A stretch of DNA of 49,339 bases from Acidilobaceae archaeon (GCA_027051095.1 JALUAM010000037.1:1-49339); one strand, 5' to 3'; positions 33,006 through 41,094 are shown, counted from the stretch's first letter. Numbers and translations are program-made. Notes: generated by a model from the letters alone, not told the origin.

Positions 33006-33016
33006 CGATATATGTT
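33006..33016 (-). promoter_or_regulatory. TATA box of merA
   Basis: On the minus strand ACATATATCGA (about 33006-33016) is a TATA-like element. Transcription would begin near 32986, so the repeated half-site lies at the start point and the palindrome in the short leader. Confidence 0.5.
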
Positions 33017-33100
33017 AGAAGGTTTCGTTATGCTCTGGGTCTATCGCCTAGCACCGCTTCCCTTAAACCTCGGCTCGAATAGGCCTGTGGGGGCCCGGAG

Positions 33101-33688
33101 TTGAGGTTCGAATACATTGCTGTGGCTGCTGTGGGGCCTCTAGCATTCACCCTTATCATGAGCCACGCTTTCGACGAGATACTCTACGCTGTGGCGTTCA
33201 CCGCGGTGTTCCTGGTAGCTGCCTCGGCGGCGCTACTGGGCGACGAGGTGAAGTATGTTATAGGCGATCTCCGTAGGGCCCTGCTGCCGGGTTTAGCCGG
33301 AGCCGCGGCGCTCTACCTGGCATCGCTCATCGGCGCCGCGGGGGCTAGGCTAGCCGGCATGAGCTGGCAGGTAGAGGAGGTGTACGAAGTTGTGCCGAGA
33401 GACGCTGGCGCTCTGGTGACCATGGCTGTCGCGGCCGTGGGAGAGGAGCTGTACTGGAGGGGCGCTGTGCAGGAGGTGGCGTTGAAGAGGATGGGGCTGC
33501 CCTGGTGGCTCTCAGCGGTTCTATACGCGTCAGGTCACATAGCTTCGGGGCTCCCTCTCCTGGCCCTGGCTGCCCTCGCCGCCGGCCTGATCCTCGGGTT
33601 CATCGCTCATAGATGGGGCGTGGCGGCCTCCACAGTAAGCCACTTCCTGTGGCTAGTAGCGGTGTTCTACGTGGCCCCTCTAGCCTAG
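33101..33688 (+). CDS. CPBP-family intramembrane metalloprotease-like protein
   Basis: A 195-residue polytopic membrane protein of the CAAX-protease and bacteriocin-processing (CPBP/Abi) family. The catalytic motif EExxxR is present as GEELYWRGA (about residues 114-122). The second motif, with His, is LYASGHIASG (about 140-149). A late His lies in TVSHFLWLVAV, near the C-terminus. About six hydrophobic segments are seen. The substrate is unknown. TATA-like CCTTAAACC at about 33060-33068 precedes the TTG start 33101. The stop shares the four bases CTAG with the stop of the convergent dehydrogenase gene. Confidence 0.85.
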   Translation: MRFEYIAVAAVGPLAFTLIMSHAFDEILYAVAFTAVFLVAASAALLGDEVKYVIGDLRRALLPGLAGAAALYLASLIGAAGARLAGMSWQVEEVYEVVPRDAGALVTMAVAAVGEELYWRGAVQEVALKRMGLPWWLSAVLYASGHIASGLPLLALAALAAGLILGFIAHRWGVAASTVSHFLWLVAVFYVAPLA

Positions 33689-34665
33689 CCGGGCACGAGC
33701 ACGGCTCTCCCCACAACCCTCCCCTCAACGATGTCCCTGTAGGCCCTGTTGACCTCGGTTAGCCTGTAGGCCCTGTAGAAGGGTCTTATGGCGCCCTCGC
33801 CCACCAGCTTCACGGCCTCCCTATACTCCCTCATGTCGTAGGCGGCGCTCCCCACGATCCTTATCTCCCTCATCACGAGGTAGGCTGGTCTCTCAATCGT
33901 TATTGGCTTCCCCTCCACGTTGCCTATCAGCACTAGCGTGCCACCGGGCTTAAGCCACCTCATGCTCCAGTTTATAGTGGAGGCGCCGACGTTCTCGAAT
34001 ACAACGTCAACCCTGCCCAGCGACCTGTAGCCCAGCGGGTCGAGGACGGGCTTCACGCCCACCCTCCTCAGGGCCTCGGCCTTCTCTGCGCTCCTCGTGA
34101 AGCCTAGGACCTCGGCGCCGAGTGACCTAAGGTACTGGGCTCCGTGTATACCAACGCCGCCGGAGGCCCCCACGACGAGCACCCTAGACCCTGGCTCCAC
34201 CCCCGCCAGGCGAGACGCATGCATGTAGGTCGCGACGCCGCACACCGCGGCGGCATACTTGGCATATTCTTCGTCGGGGAGGTCGACTAGGTTCCACGAG
34301 GGCGCCCACACGGCGGTGGAATATCCTCCCGGAGGCCCCTCACCCAGTATAGTGTAGCTGCTGCACGACGCCACGCTGAATGAGCCGTCGGGGGCCATGC
34401 ATTCCCTGCCCACCACGCCGGGGTAGACTCCGACGGGCCTTCCCTCATGCTCGCCGAAGACCTCGTGGCCGAGGATCAGCGGCGGCTTCAGGTTAGCGAA
34501 GCCCCCTCTCCAGACTACAACGTCTCTGCCACATATACCAACAGCCTTGACGTTAACTAGCACCCAGTCGTCGCTGGGCCTCTCAAGCCTCACCCTCTCG
34601 ACGCTGAACTCGGAGCCGAACTCCCTGAGAACTGCGGCTAGGACCTCAACCACCCCGCCACCCAC
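33685..34665 (-). CDS. Zinc-type alcohol dehydrogenase/MDR-family oxidoreductase
   Basis: A 326-residue medium-chain dehydrogenase. The GroES-like N-domain has WVLVNVKAVGICGRDVVVW (catalytic-site Cys) and PLILGHEVFGEHEG. The Rossmann domain has VLVVGASGGVGIHGAQYLRS (NAD(P) loop) and PGGTLVLIGNVEGKPITIER. The four-Cys structural zinc lobe of classical ADH is not evident. This is as in the acryloyl-CoA reductase/quinone-reductase-like branch of crenarchaeal enzymes. The substrate is unresolved. The start is GTG 34665 or, better placed, GTG 34653. An enoyl-CoA hydratase-like gene is divergent next to it, so both may act on acyl-CoA intermediates. Confidence 0.86.
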   Translation of the reverse strand: MGGGVVEVLAAVLREFGSEFSVERVRLERPSDDWVLVNVKAVGICGRDVVVWRGGFANLKPPLILGHEVFGEHEGRPVGVYPGVVGRECMAPDGSFSVASCSSYTILGEGPPGGYSTAVWAPSWNLVDLPDEEYAKYAAAVCGVATYMHASRLAGVEPGSRVLVVGASGGVGIHGAQYLRSLGAEVLGFTRSAEKAEALRRVGVKPVLDPLGYRSLGRVDVVFENVGASTINWSMRWLKPGGTLVLIGNVEGKPITIERPAYLVMREIRIVGSAAYDMREYREAVKLVGEGAIRPFYRAYRLTEVNRAYRDIVEGRVVGRAVLVPG

Positions 34666-34761
34666 CTGGGGCCCCTGTGCTAGACGTCATAGCCGGCGAC
34701 TCTAGTATGGCGGCGGCCTGGTAGTATATGCGCTGCGATTACAACCCCCTTCCAGGGCTGC

Positions 34762-35577
34762 ATGCTAGAAGCCTGTGGTACCGGGGTGGCCGTCTTGGGG
34801 GCTGTGGAGGTCAGGGTTGAGCCGCCCATAGCCTGGGTGGTGTTTAACAGGCCCGAGCGGCTGAACGCCATGAACGTAGAGCTGCTCAGGGGTGTTGTTG
34901 AAGCCCTCGACAGGCTGGAAGCCAGGGGCGACGTGCCGTTCATAGCAATAACGGGGAAGGGGAAGGCGTTCTCTGCTGGCATGGACCTCAAGGACCTGGC
35001 CTCGGCCGGCAGCGTGGACGAGGTTGGCGAAGCATTTGAGTGGCTTGCGAGGATGTTCAGGAGCCTCCTATCCACGAGCAAGGTCACCATAGCGGCTGTG
35101 AACGGGGTCGCGGCGGGTGGCGGGGCGGAGCTGCTATGGGCGGTAGACCTCAGCGTGGCCGTTAGGACGGCGAGGATCATGTGGCCCGAGGCCCTATGGG
35201 GTCTGATACCCCCGGCGCTCTCCTCGGTGGGCCCCCAGGTCCTAGGCCCCGCTAGGGCCGCCTACATAGCCATGGCCTCTGGAGAGATGACGGCTGAGGA
35301 GGCCTACAAGCTGGGCCTCGTGTCTAAGCTGGTGGACTCGCCTGAAGAGCTTGAGGGGGCTGTGAGGAGCCTCGCCGGAGAGGTCATGAGGTCCTCGCCC
35401 GCGGCGGTGGACTCGATAAGGAGGCTGCTGAGGTCGTGGAAGGCTAGCGTCGCCCTGGAGCTGGGCGTCTCCGAGCTGATAAGGCTCTCCAGGAGAGGCG
35501 AGGTCCTAGCAGCCGCGAGGAGCTTCGCCGAGAAGAAGAAGCCCCCCGAGTACAAGTGGCCGGGCGCCATGGGTTAG
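34762..35577 (+). CDS. Enoyl-CoA hydratase/isomerase family protein
   Basis: A 271-residue crotonase-fold enzyme, acting on CoA thioesters in fatty-acid or related degradation. Visible landmarks: IAWVVFNRPERLNAMN at the N-terminus, GKAFSAGMDLKDLAS (first oxyanion-hole strand), TIAAVNGVAAGGGAELLWAV (second) and IMWPEALWGLIPPALSS, where the Glu of PEA occupies a catalytic position. The C-terminal helices end in FAEKKKPPEY, as in many crotonases. ATG 34762 is used here. TTG near 34795, with GGGGTGG just upstream, would also give the usual N-terminal length. The stop overlaps that of the convergent RNA ligase by 4 nt. Confidence 0.9.
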   Translation: MLEACGTGVAVLGAVEVRVEPPIAWVVFNRPERLNAMNVELLRGVVEALDRLEARGDVPFIAITGKGKAFSAGMDLKDLASAGSVDEVGEAFEWLARMFRSLLSTSKVTIAAVNGVAAGGGAELLWAVDLSVAVRTARIMWPEALWGLIPPALSSVGPQVLGPARAAYIAMASGEMTAEEAYKLGLVSKLVDSPEELEGAVRSLAGEVMRSSPAAVDSIRRLLRSWKASVALELGVSELIRLSRRGEVLAAARSFAEKKKPPEYKWPGAMG

Positions 35578-36764
35578 CCGGTTAGGCCCGCCCTGGAAGC
35601 CACTTTCACGAGCCTCTTAAGGCTGTGCTCCAGGAAGCGGGCCAGCTTTTCCGGCTTCCTCGGCGCCTGCTCCACCACGAGCCCCAGGGTCTTATCGGGG
35701 TCCTTTACGGCTTCCAGCAGCCAGCCCCTAAGCCCCGCAGCCTTCAGCTCCCGCCAGTGAGGGTGCAGCCTCCTAACGGTTTCTTCAAGCTCCTGATAAA
35801 CGCGGTAGGCTTCTTCGAAAGCCCTAGCCTCCTCATCGCTCAGCTGCCACCTTATATCGTCGAGCCCGCCCCTGAGCACATGGGCAATCTGGCCCCTCCT
35901 CGAGCTTATCCCTGAAACCCTCAGCAGGTAGGCCGGCGACTTCAGCTTGAGCAGGGGGTCCAGCATGTCGAGGGGCTCGGGGTAGATTCTATCATTGAAC
36001 CACGCTACAACGCCCTCCCTATCCTCCCATGAGGGCACAATCACTCTGAGGTCCTCCAGGGCCCCGCCGACCTCCATAGGCTTCAAAGGCCACTCATAGC
36101 CCTCCGGGGGCTCCAACTCCATAGAACCGTATCTCCTAACAGCTAGCAGGTAAGGCCTGCCCCGGTCTAAGCCGCTGAGAGTCTCGCCCATCGTGTGAGC
36201 CCTGCTAGCGGGCAGGCCAGGGACTACCAGCTCGAACATCGCGACGCCTTGAGACGCTATCTCATCCAGCCTGGAGCGCAGGCCCTCTCTCTCCACGTAT
36301 TTCAGGAGAGCCCTCACGTAGGGGTTAGCGGGTCCGCCGCCGACGGCGGTTACACCCTCCGGCGAGTCCATCCATAGCATCCCCCTCGTGTGAGCCCTGA
36401 GATCGCCGGTTACAGGGTCTACCCAGACTATAACGAGCGTGCCATCAAGCTTCTCGTAGACCCTCACCGGCTCCCTGCCTTCGAGGCCCCTCGCGTCTAC
36501 ACCCGGGAGCTCGCCCAGGTTGAAGAACTTTGTGAACGGCAGTATTAGGTGCCTGCCGTCCACTACAACGGAGCCTCTAGCCAGGGCCAGGCACGGGTGC
36601 TCCGCGAAGACCCTCCAGTCGGCAACCTTGTAGGCGTAGAGGCAGTACTCCACGCCGCCCTCCTCGGCGCATCTAACCCTGAGCGACCTCCTAGGGGCTT
36701 TCTCACTGCACTCTGCCAGGGCCCTCAGAGCGGCTTGGGGGTCCACGCCGGCCATGCGGCCCAC
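35574..36764 (-). CDS. T4 Rnl1-like RNA ligase
   Basis: A 396-residue ATP-dependent RNA ligase by motif. RGSVVVDGRHLILPFTKFFN then LGE (63-84) is the characteristic Rnl1 approach to the active site. Motif I is EKLDG (Lys105, the AMP acceptor). RAHTRGMLWMDSP takes the place of the usual downstream basic motif, FELV (177-180) is motif IIIa, EGVVAW (250-255) motif IV and LKLKS (272-276) motif V. This differs from the archaeal Rnl3 family, whose lysine sits in a KxxGYN context. The C-terminal 110 residues are helical. Rnl1 of phage T4 repairs cleaved tRNA anticodon loops. No kinase/phosphatase partner lies nearby. The start is GTG 36764 or ATG 36755. An inverted repeat surrounds the TATA box. Confidence 0.8.
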   Translation of the reverse strand: MGRMAGVDPQAALRALAECSEKAPRRSLRVRCAEEGGVEYCLYAYKVADWRVFAEHPCLALARGSVVVDGRHLILPFTKFFNLGELPGVDARGLEGREPVRVYEKLDGTLVIVWVDPVTGDLRAHTRGMLWMDSPEGVTAVGGGPANPYVRALLKYVEREGLRSRLDEIASQGVAMFELVVPGLPASRAHTMGETLSGLDRGRPYLLAVRRYGSMELEPPEGYEWPLKPMEVGGALEDLRVIVPSWEDREGVVAWFNDRIYPEPLDMLDPLLKLKSPAYLLRVSGISSRRGQIAHVLRGGLDDIRWQLSDEEARAFEEAYRVYQELEETVRRLHPHWRELKAAGLRGWLLEAVKDPDKTLGLVVEQAPRKPEKLARFLEHSLKRLVKVASRAGLTG

Positions 36765-36782
36765 CGAGCCAACGATTATAAT

Positions 36783-36814
36783 AACAGAATATTGGTATTT
36801 TAAATTATTCTGTT
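36783..36814. promoter_or_regulatory. Inverted repeat flanking the RNA ligase TATA box
   Basis: AACAGAATA (36783-36791) and TATTCTGTT (36806-36814) are perfect 9-bp inverted arms. The 14 bases between them hold the TATA box, read on the minus strand as AATTTAAAATACC. A dimeric regulator bound here would cover the TATA element of the RNA ligase gene, whose transcript should start near 36775. Confidence 0.55.
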
Positions 36815-36838
36815 TCTCGTGGAATCCGCGAACCCGGC

Positions 36839-36848
36839 CTTTAAGCCC
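36839..36848 (+). promoter_or_regulatory. TATA box of the methylthiotransferase gene
   Basis: CCTTTAAGCC (about 36838-36848) lies about 50 nt before ATG 36895. Transcription is expected near 36868, leaving room for the ribosome site GGGTGAGGG (about 36876-36884). Confidence 0.5.
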
Positions 36849-36894
36849 TCCGGCCCGGCATAACTCTAATAGCTAGGGTGAGGGTGCCGGTTCC

Positions 36895-38217
36895 ATGAGC
36901 GGCGGGCGCGGCGCCGGTAGCTTCTACCTGGAGGTGTACGGGTGCGCTCTGTCAGAGTTCGACGCGCTCTACATGGCTAGCATACTCGAGTCTAAGGGCA
37001 TGAGGAGGGTCGAGAGGCCGGAGGAAGCGGACTATATAGTGATCAACACCTGCGCAGTCCGCCTAGACACGGAGCAGAGGATCGCTGAGCGGATAACGGA
37101 GCTCAGGAGGAAGCTGCCGGGCAAGAAGATGGTGATAGCGGGCTGCCTTGTAAAGGCTAGGCCGGGGCTTGTCGCCAGGCTCGCCCCCGACGCCAGCCTG
37201 CTATCGCCCCAGGCTGTCGACAGGGTGTGGGACGCTGTTGAGGCTCTCAGGTCAGGCGGCAGGCTCGTGGAGCTGGGCGGCGTCAGGGATACTAGCTGGA
37301 TGCCCACGCCGCCCCTGGTTGACGCCACGGCGACGCTAATGGTGCAGGAGGGGTGCCTGGGCGACTGCAGCTTCTGCATAACCAAGGTTGCCAGGAGGCA
37401 AGTGAAGAGCTACCCTCCCAGGCTGATAGTCGAGAAGGTCAGGGAGCTAGTCGAGAGGGGCGCCCGCGAGATAAGGCTCACGGGCACGGATGTAGCCGTC
37501 TACGGGGTGGACCTGCCCGGCAAGCCCACCCTGGCCGACCTGCTCTCGATGATCCTTGAGAAAGTGCCCGGCGAGTACCGGATCAGGGTAGGCATGATGA
37601 CTCCCGACCAGGCGATGAGGTTCATAGACGACCTGCTAGACGTCTATAGGGACGAGAGGGTCTACAAGTACTTCCACCTCCCCGTTCAGAGCGGCGACGA
37701 CGAGGTGCTGAAGATAATGAAGAGGAATTACACCGTAGAGGAGTTCAAGTGGCTTCACAGGAAGATAAAGAGCAGGTTCCCCGAGGCGATGATAGCCACT
37801 GACATAATAGTGGGGCATCCCGGCGAGACCGAGGAGGCTTTCATGAACACTGTGAGGCTCGTGGAAGAGCTGAAGTTCGAGAAGGTGCATCTAGCCCAGT
37901 ACAGTATTAGGCCTCACACTGAGGCCGCGGCGATGCCACAGGTCCCGGACCCCGTGAAGAAGAGGAGGAGTAGCATGCTGATGAAGATTATCGAGAGGAT
38001 AGGCCTTGAGATCAACAAGAGGTACGTGGGGAGGCGGGTGAGGGCGCTGGTCGCCGAGAGGAGCTGGAGGGGCAACGGGTTCACGGCTAGGATGGACAAC
38101 TATACGCCGGTAGTCATCCCCCTGAGGGAGGAGCTGCTGGGCAGGTTCGTGGAGGTGGAGGTGAGGGATGCCTCCTTCTTCGACCTCAGAGGAGAGCCCG
38201 TGAGAGTCTTAGGCTAG
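36895..38217 (+). CDS. tRNA methylthiotransferase (MiaB/CDKAL1 type, archaeal)
   Basis: A radical-SAM enzyme of 440 residues that adds a methylthio group to a modified adenosine at tRNA position 37; archaeal members act on t6A. The N-terminal UPF0004 domain binds a second cluster through Cys17 (EVYGCALSEFD), Cys53 (INTCAVR) and Cys84 (IAGCLVKARP). The radical-SAM motif is CLGDCSFC (154-161). Further blocks are RLTGTDVAVYGVDL, YFHLPVQSGDDEVLKIMKRN and TDIIVGHPGETEEAF. The C-terminal 60 residues form a TRAM domain. It is divergent from the RNA ligase gene, so two tRNA-linked functions share an intergenic region. Confidence 0.93.
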   Translation: MSGGRGAGSFYLEVYGCALSEFDALYMASILESKGMRRVERPEEADYIVINTCAVRLDTEQRIAERITELRRKLPGKKMVIAGCLVKARPGLVARLAPDASLLSPQAVDRVWDAVEALRSGGRLVELGGVRDTSWMPTPPLVDATATLMVQEGCLGDCSFCITKVARRQVKSYPPRLIVEKVRELVERGAREIRLTGTDVAVYGVDLPGKPTLADLLSMILEKVPGEYRIRVGMMTPDQAMRFIDDLLDVYRDERVYKYFHLPVQSGDDEVLKIMKRNYTVEEFKWLHRKIKSRFPEAMIATDIIVGHPGETEEAFMNTVRLVEELKFEKVHLAQYSIRPHTEAAAMPQVPDPVKKRRSSMLMKIIERIGLEINKRYVGRRVRALVAERSWRGNGFTARMDNYTPVVIPLREELLGRFVEVEVRDASFFDLRGEPVRVLG

Positions 38218-38262
38218 CGCGGGGCCCTATGAATCGCCGTAGCGCTCACAGAGCGTGCAGCG

Positions 38263-39420
38263 GTGCCTGTAGTGGGCGGGGACAGGCTGGGCGTACTCCT
38301 CGCGGCCCTGCCGGCCTTCGCCTACTTCTATAACGTTGGCTCGATCGGGTTCTGGCTCCCCCTCTACCTCAGAGAGCAGGGCTGGAGTTTCACCGCGATC
38401 AACCTGGTGACATCCCTCTACTTCATAGCAGTGACGCTTTCCACTCCTCTCTCAGGCATCCTTTCGGACGCCACGCGCAAGCCATGGCTAGTGTTGGCCA
38501 CAGGCATGACAGTAGCGTCGCTGACCTCGTTCCTGCTGCCCCACGTTGACGGGGCCTGGGTGGCCGTTGTGAGGGCTTTGCAGGGCGTGGGGCTCTCGGC
38601 GGGGATACCCATAGCGATGGGCGGCCTCTCCCTTATGAAGGGCGTTAGGAGGGGCGCAGCCCTCACGGCCGCGGCCTCCGGGCTGGGCATGTCGGCGGGC
38701 GCCGCGGCCTCGGGCATCATAACCGAGTACGCCGGGTTCGAGCCGCTCTTCTACGCTGCAGGCCTCGTGGCGGCCACCTCCGCCCTGACCGCAACAGTAT
38801 GGAGGCCCCCTCCGCCTCCCCGCGGGAAGGGCGGCGTCCTCTCGGGGCTATCGAGGGTCCCGTGGGAGGTCCTAGCTGCAATGGCCACGCTGTCTCTCAG
38901 GAACTTCTTCGCCAGCGGAGTGTTCAGCGTGATCGCCATAATATTCTCGAAGGTTGTGGGGCTGGGCTACGCTGCCACGGGCATAGCGTTAGCCGTCAAC
39001 CCGGCCGTGCAGGCTGTGAGCAGCTATAAGCTGCAGGACACGGTCAAGGGCAAGGCCGTCTACATGTACTCGCTCGGCATAGCGGGCACAGCGCTTGTCT
39101 TCCAGGGCTACATAGCCTCGGATAGCGTCTGGGAGGTCCTAGCGTTCCAGCTGGCCCAGGGGGTATTCTACTCTATGACTGTGGTCTCGGGGAATGTGAT
39201 AATGGTTTCTCTAAGCCCCCCCGAGATTAGGTATACCGCGTCGAGCTTCTACGGGCTGGCCTTCAACCTAGGCTGGATAGCGGGCACAGTGGTCTCGGGC
39301 GTGGCCATGGACGCGCTGGGAGTCGAGGCCTGGGTCAACATAGCGACCCTGGGGGTGCTAGCATCGTCGCTGATCCCCGTGCTATTCATATCTAGGTCTC
39401 GGCGGGCAAGGAGCCTTTAA
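38263..39420 (+). CDS. MFS transporter
   Basis: A 385-residue major-facilitator permease with about twelve hydrophobic helices. The N-terminus has GSIGFWLPLYLREQGWSFTA, and the loop between helices 2 and 3 carries GILSDATRKPWLVLATGM, matching the MFS motif GxLaDrxGrkxxl. Helix 5 has VRALQGVGLSAGIPIAMGGL. The second half has a weak equivalent loop. Export of a small molecule is likely, substrate unknown. Start GTG 38263 or GTG 38272. The 3' end overlaps the convergent CARF-PIN gene by 29 nt. Confidence 0.88.
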   Translation: MPVVGGDRLGVLLAALPAFAYFYNVGSIGFWLPLYLREQGWSFTAINLVTSLYFIAVTLSTPLSGILSDATRKPWLVLATGMTVASLTSFLLPHVDGAWVAVVRALQGVGLSAGIPIAMGGLSLMKGVRRGAALTAAASGLGMSAGAAASGIITEYAGFEPLFYAAGLVAATSALTATVWRPPPPPRGKGGVLSGLSRVPWEVLAAMATLSLRNFFASGVFSVIAIIFSKVVGLGYAATGIALAVNPAVQAVSSYKLQDTVKGKAVYMYSLGIAGTALVFQGYIASDSVWEVLAFQLAQGVFYSMTVVSGNVIMVSLSPPEIRYTASSFYGLAFNLGWIAGTVVSGVAMDALGVEAWVNIATLGVLASSLIPVLFISRSRRARSL

Positions 39421-41014
39421 CACCCCACTCCACCGAGTCAAGTAGCCACTTACATGCGTCGCCAAGGCGGGCTCCTCGACACTCATCGCTGTCTTCGCCT
39501 TCAATCGAGGCCTGGAGCCTCACGTCCAGGCCCAGCTTCTCCAGCACACACAATAATATAATAGATTGAAGTAGGGCGTAGAGTGCGTATGAGCGCAGCT
39601 CCACGTCGCTCCCAAATAGGTCCCTGGGCTCTGATCCCACGTCGTAGAACAGCTTCACTGGCTCACCGTAAATCTTTGAGGAAGGGTGTCTGCGCCAGTA
39701 CTCGTAGGCGCCGCTGTCGCCCGTCGCGGGCACCGCGCTCTTCAGGATCACGGGGTCTATCTTGGGTATAGCCGTGTCGCAGGGGCCCGGCGGGGATGGC
39801 ACTATCTTCGCGCCAGCCTCTTTAAGGTCTTGGAAGGCTAGGTAGGCGAGGCCTGCCATCACGTCGCGGGGCTCCGGCCTTCTCCTTCCATGCTTCAGAG
39901 TCTTTAGAGCCTCCGTGTACCTCCTCTCGATTTCAGCTTCAGCGCACTCGGGGATCATGACTGGAAGCCTGTCCCAGGCGTAAACGTGTATGCCGTGGTA
40001 TATTGCAGTAGTATCTATCACTAGCGGCGCTCCAACCCTCTTAGGGTTAACCCGTAGGTCTTTCCTATTTTTCCTAAAAGCAATAAGAGGGGCGGCTCCA
40101 GCCCACGCCGCAAAGGGTTGCAGCTGGGCGCCCTCCGCCGATAAATGCTCCGAGACTCTCTGGAGGGTCTTAGCCAGGTCTTTCATCCATGTGGCCGCGC
40201 CTTCTCCATCAAGCGGCGCCCTAACCCTTCCCAGGCTACGGCCGCTGCCCGTCTCGACCTTTAGGGTGAGAATATAGCGGCAGCCCTGGGGGAGCGTGAG
40301 CTCATTGATCCTCTTAGCCAGTAGTGCCACGGAGCATCTTAGCGGCGGGAGCTCCTTTACTATATCGGAGAGCGCCTTGAAGCCGTCCTCAAGGCTTACA
40401 CATTTATCTTCTTTATCTTTAATTTTCTTAGCTCTAGTAACCTGGACCCTGGATGCGACGTTGAGGGGCTTCTCGGGAGCGTTGGATTCCAGGTGGATAG
40501 CGGTCAGGGGCTGTATGCTCCTCAGCGTGAAGGGGTATACTAGGCCCTGCCAGGGCCCGAAGAAGAAGCTTATGTGGACGACGTCCATCTTAGGCTTGAT
40601 TTTGAACCTGCCCGAGGTCCTCCGGGCCACAGATAAAGCCATGAGGGCCGCCTGGAGCCGGCTAGCAGGAGATATTATAAAGGTTATGCTGCACGACTCG
40701 GGATCGCCTGCCAGGCCTTCCAGGGACGAATATATAGTTTCTAGCATCTTGTCCACGGGGTTGCTGCAGCCGCGCCTGCAAGGCTCTATCTGGGGCTGGC
40801 GTGTCACTTTCACGACGCCATCGCCGCCTAGTAGGCGCGACGCCAGCGACCCTATGCTCTCGGCCTTAGGCTTCACGTCGTCGACGGTATATAATATTAA
40901 TGCGTGGGTGAATGATAGCTCCTCGTGGGCCCTCAGGAGCGACGAGATCGCTGACTCGAAGCTCACAGGGTCGGCCGTGACGGGGACTACAGCGACCTTG
41001 CATTCTCCCCCCAC
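39392..41014 (-). CDS. Probable CARF-PIN protein (ligand-activated RNase candidate)
   Basis: Not a protein I can name; two domains can be proposed. Positions count from GTG 41047. Residues about 16-180 have a Rossmann-like CARF pattern: strand KVAVVPVTADPVSFESAI, strand THALILYTVDD, then ITFIISPASRLQAALMALSV (119-140), matching the CARF strand-loop-helix, and MDVVHISFFF. Residues about 200-335 are a mixed linker. From 341 a PIN-like nuclease starts: PLVIDTTAIYHG (Asp345), CAEAEIERR (Glu370/372), AVPATGDSGAYEYWRRHP (Asp444) and KLFYDVG (Asp469). The order resembles CARF effectors that are switched on by cyclic oligoadenylate. GTG 41014, behind GGGAGGGG and downstream of a TATA box at 41049-41055, is the better start. 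No CRISPR array or cas gene is in the window. Confidence 0.55.
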   Translation of the reverse strand: MGGECKVAVVPVTADPVSFESAISSLLRAHEELSFTHALILYTVDDVKPKAESIGSLASRLLGGDGVVKVTRQPQIEPCRRGCSNPVDKMLETIYSSLEGLAGDPESCSITFIISPASRLQAALMALSVARRTSGRFKIKPKMDVVHISFFFGPWQGLVYPFTLRSIQPLTAIHLESNAPEKPLNVASRVQVTRAKKIKDKEDKCVSLEDGFKALSDIVKELPPLRCSVALLAKRINELTLPQGCRYILTLKVETGSGRSLGRVRAPLDGEGAATWMKDLAKTLQRVSEHLSAEGAQLQPFAAWAGAAPLIAFRKNRKDLRVNPKRVGAPLVIDTTAIYHGIHVYAWDRLPVMIPECAEAEIERRYTEALKTLKHGRRRPEPRDVMAGLAYLAFQDLKEAGAKIVPSPPGPCDTAIPKIDPVILKSAVPATGDSGAYEYWRRHPSSKIYGEPVKLFYDVGSEPRDLFGSDVELRSYALYALLQSIILLCVLEKLGLDVRLQASIEGEDSDECRGARLGDACKWLLDSVEWGVKGSLPAET

Positions 41015-41047
41015 AGGCCCCTCCCGGGGGAGTGTTTTACATATCAC

Positions 41048-41057
41048 GATTTAACAG
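41048..41057 (-). promoter_or_regulatory. TATA box of the CARF-PIN gene
   Basis: On the minus strand TGTTAAATCG (41048-41057) is a TATA-like element. It puts transcription near 41026, so GTG 41014 rather than GTG 41047 is the likely start of translation. Confidence 0.4.
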
Positions 41058-41094
41058 TGGCACGTCCCCAAACTCTAAACCGGGTCGGTAGTCC

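Noticed and set aside
41028-41039. CTCCCGGGGGAG inverted sequence near the CARF-PIN start
   Set aside because: Only a short GC-rich near-palindrome, common at this base composition, and downstream of the proposed start of transcription; no support as operator or terminator.
40296-41054. Plus-strand frame of 252 codons opposite the CARF-PIN gene
   Set aside because: No domain pattern; the minus-strand protein has coherent secondary-structure blocks and a promoter.
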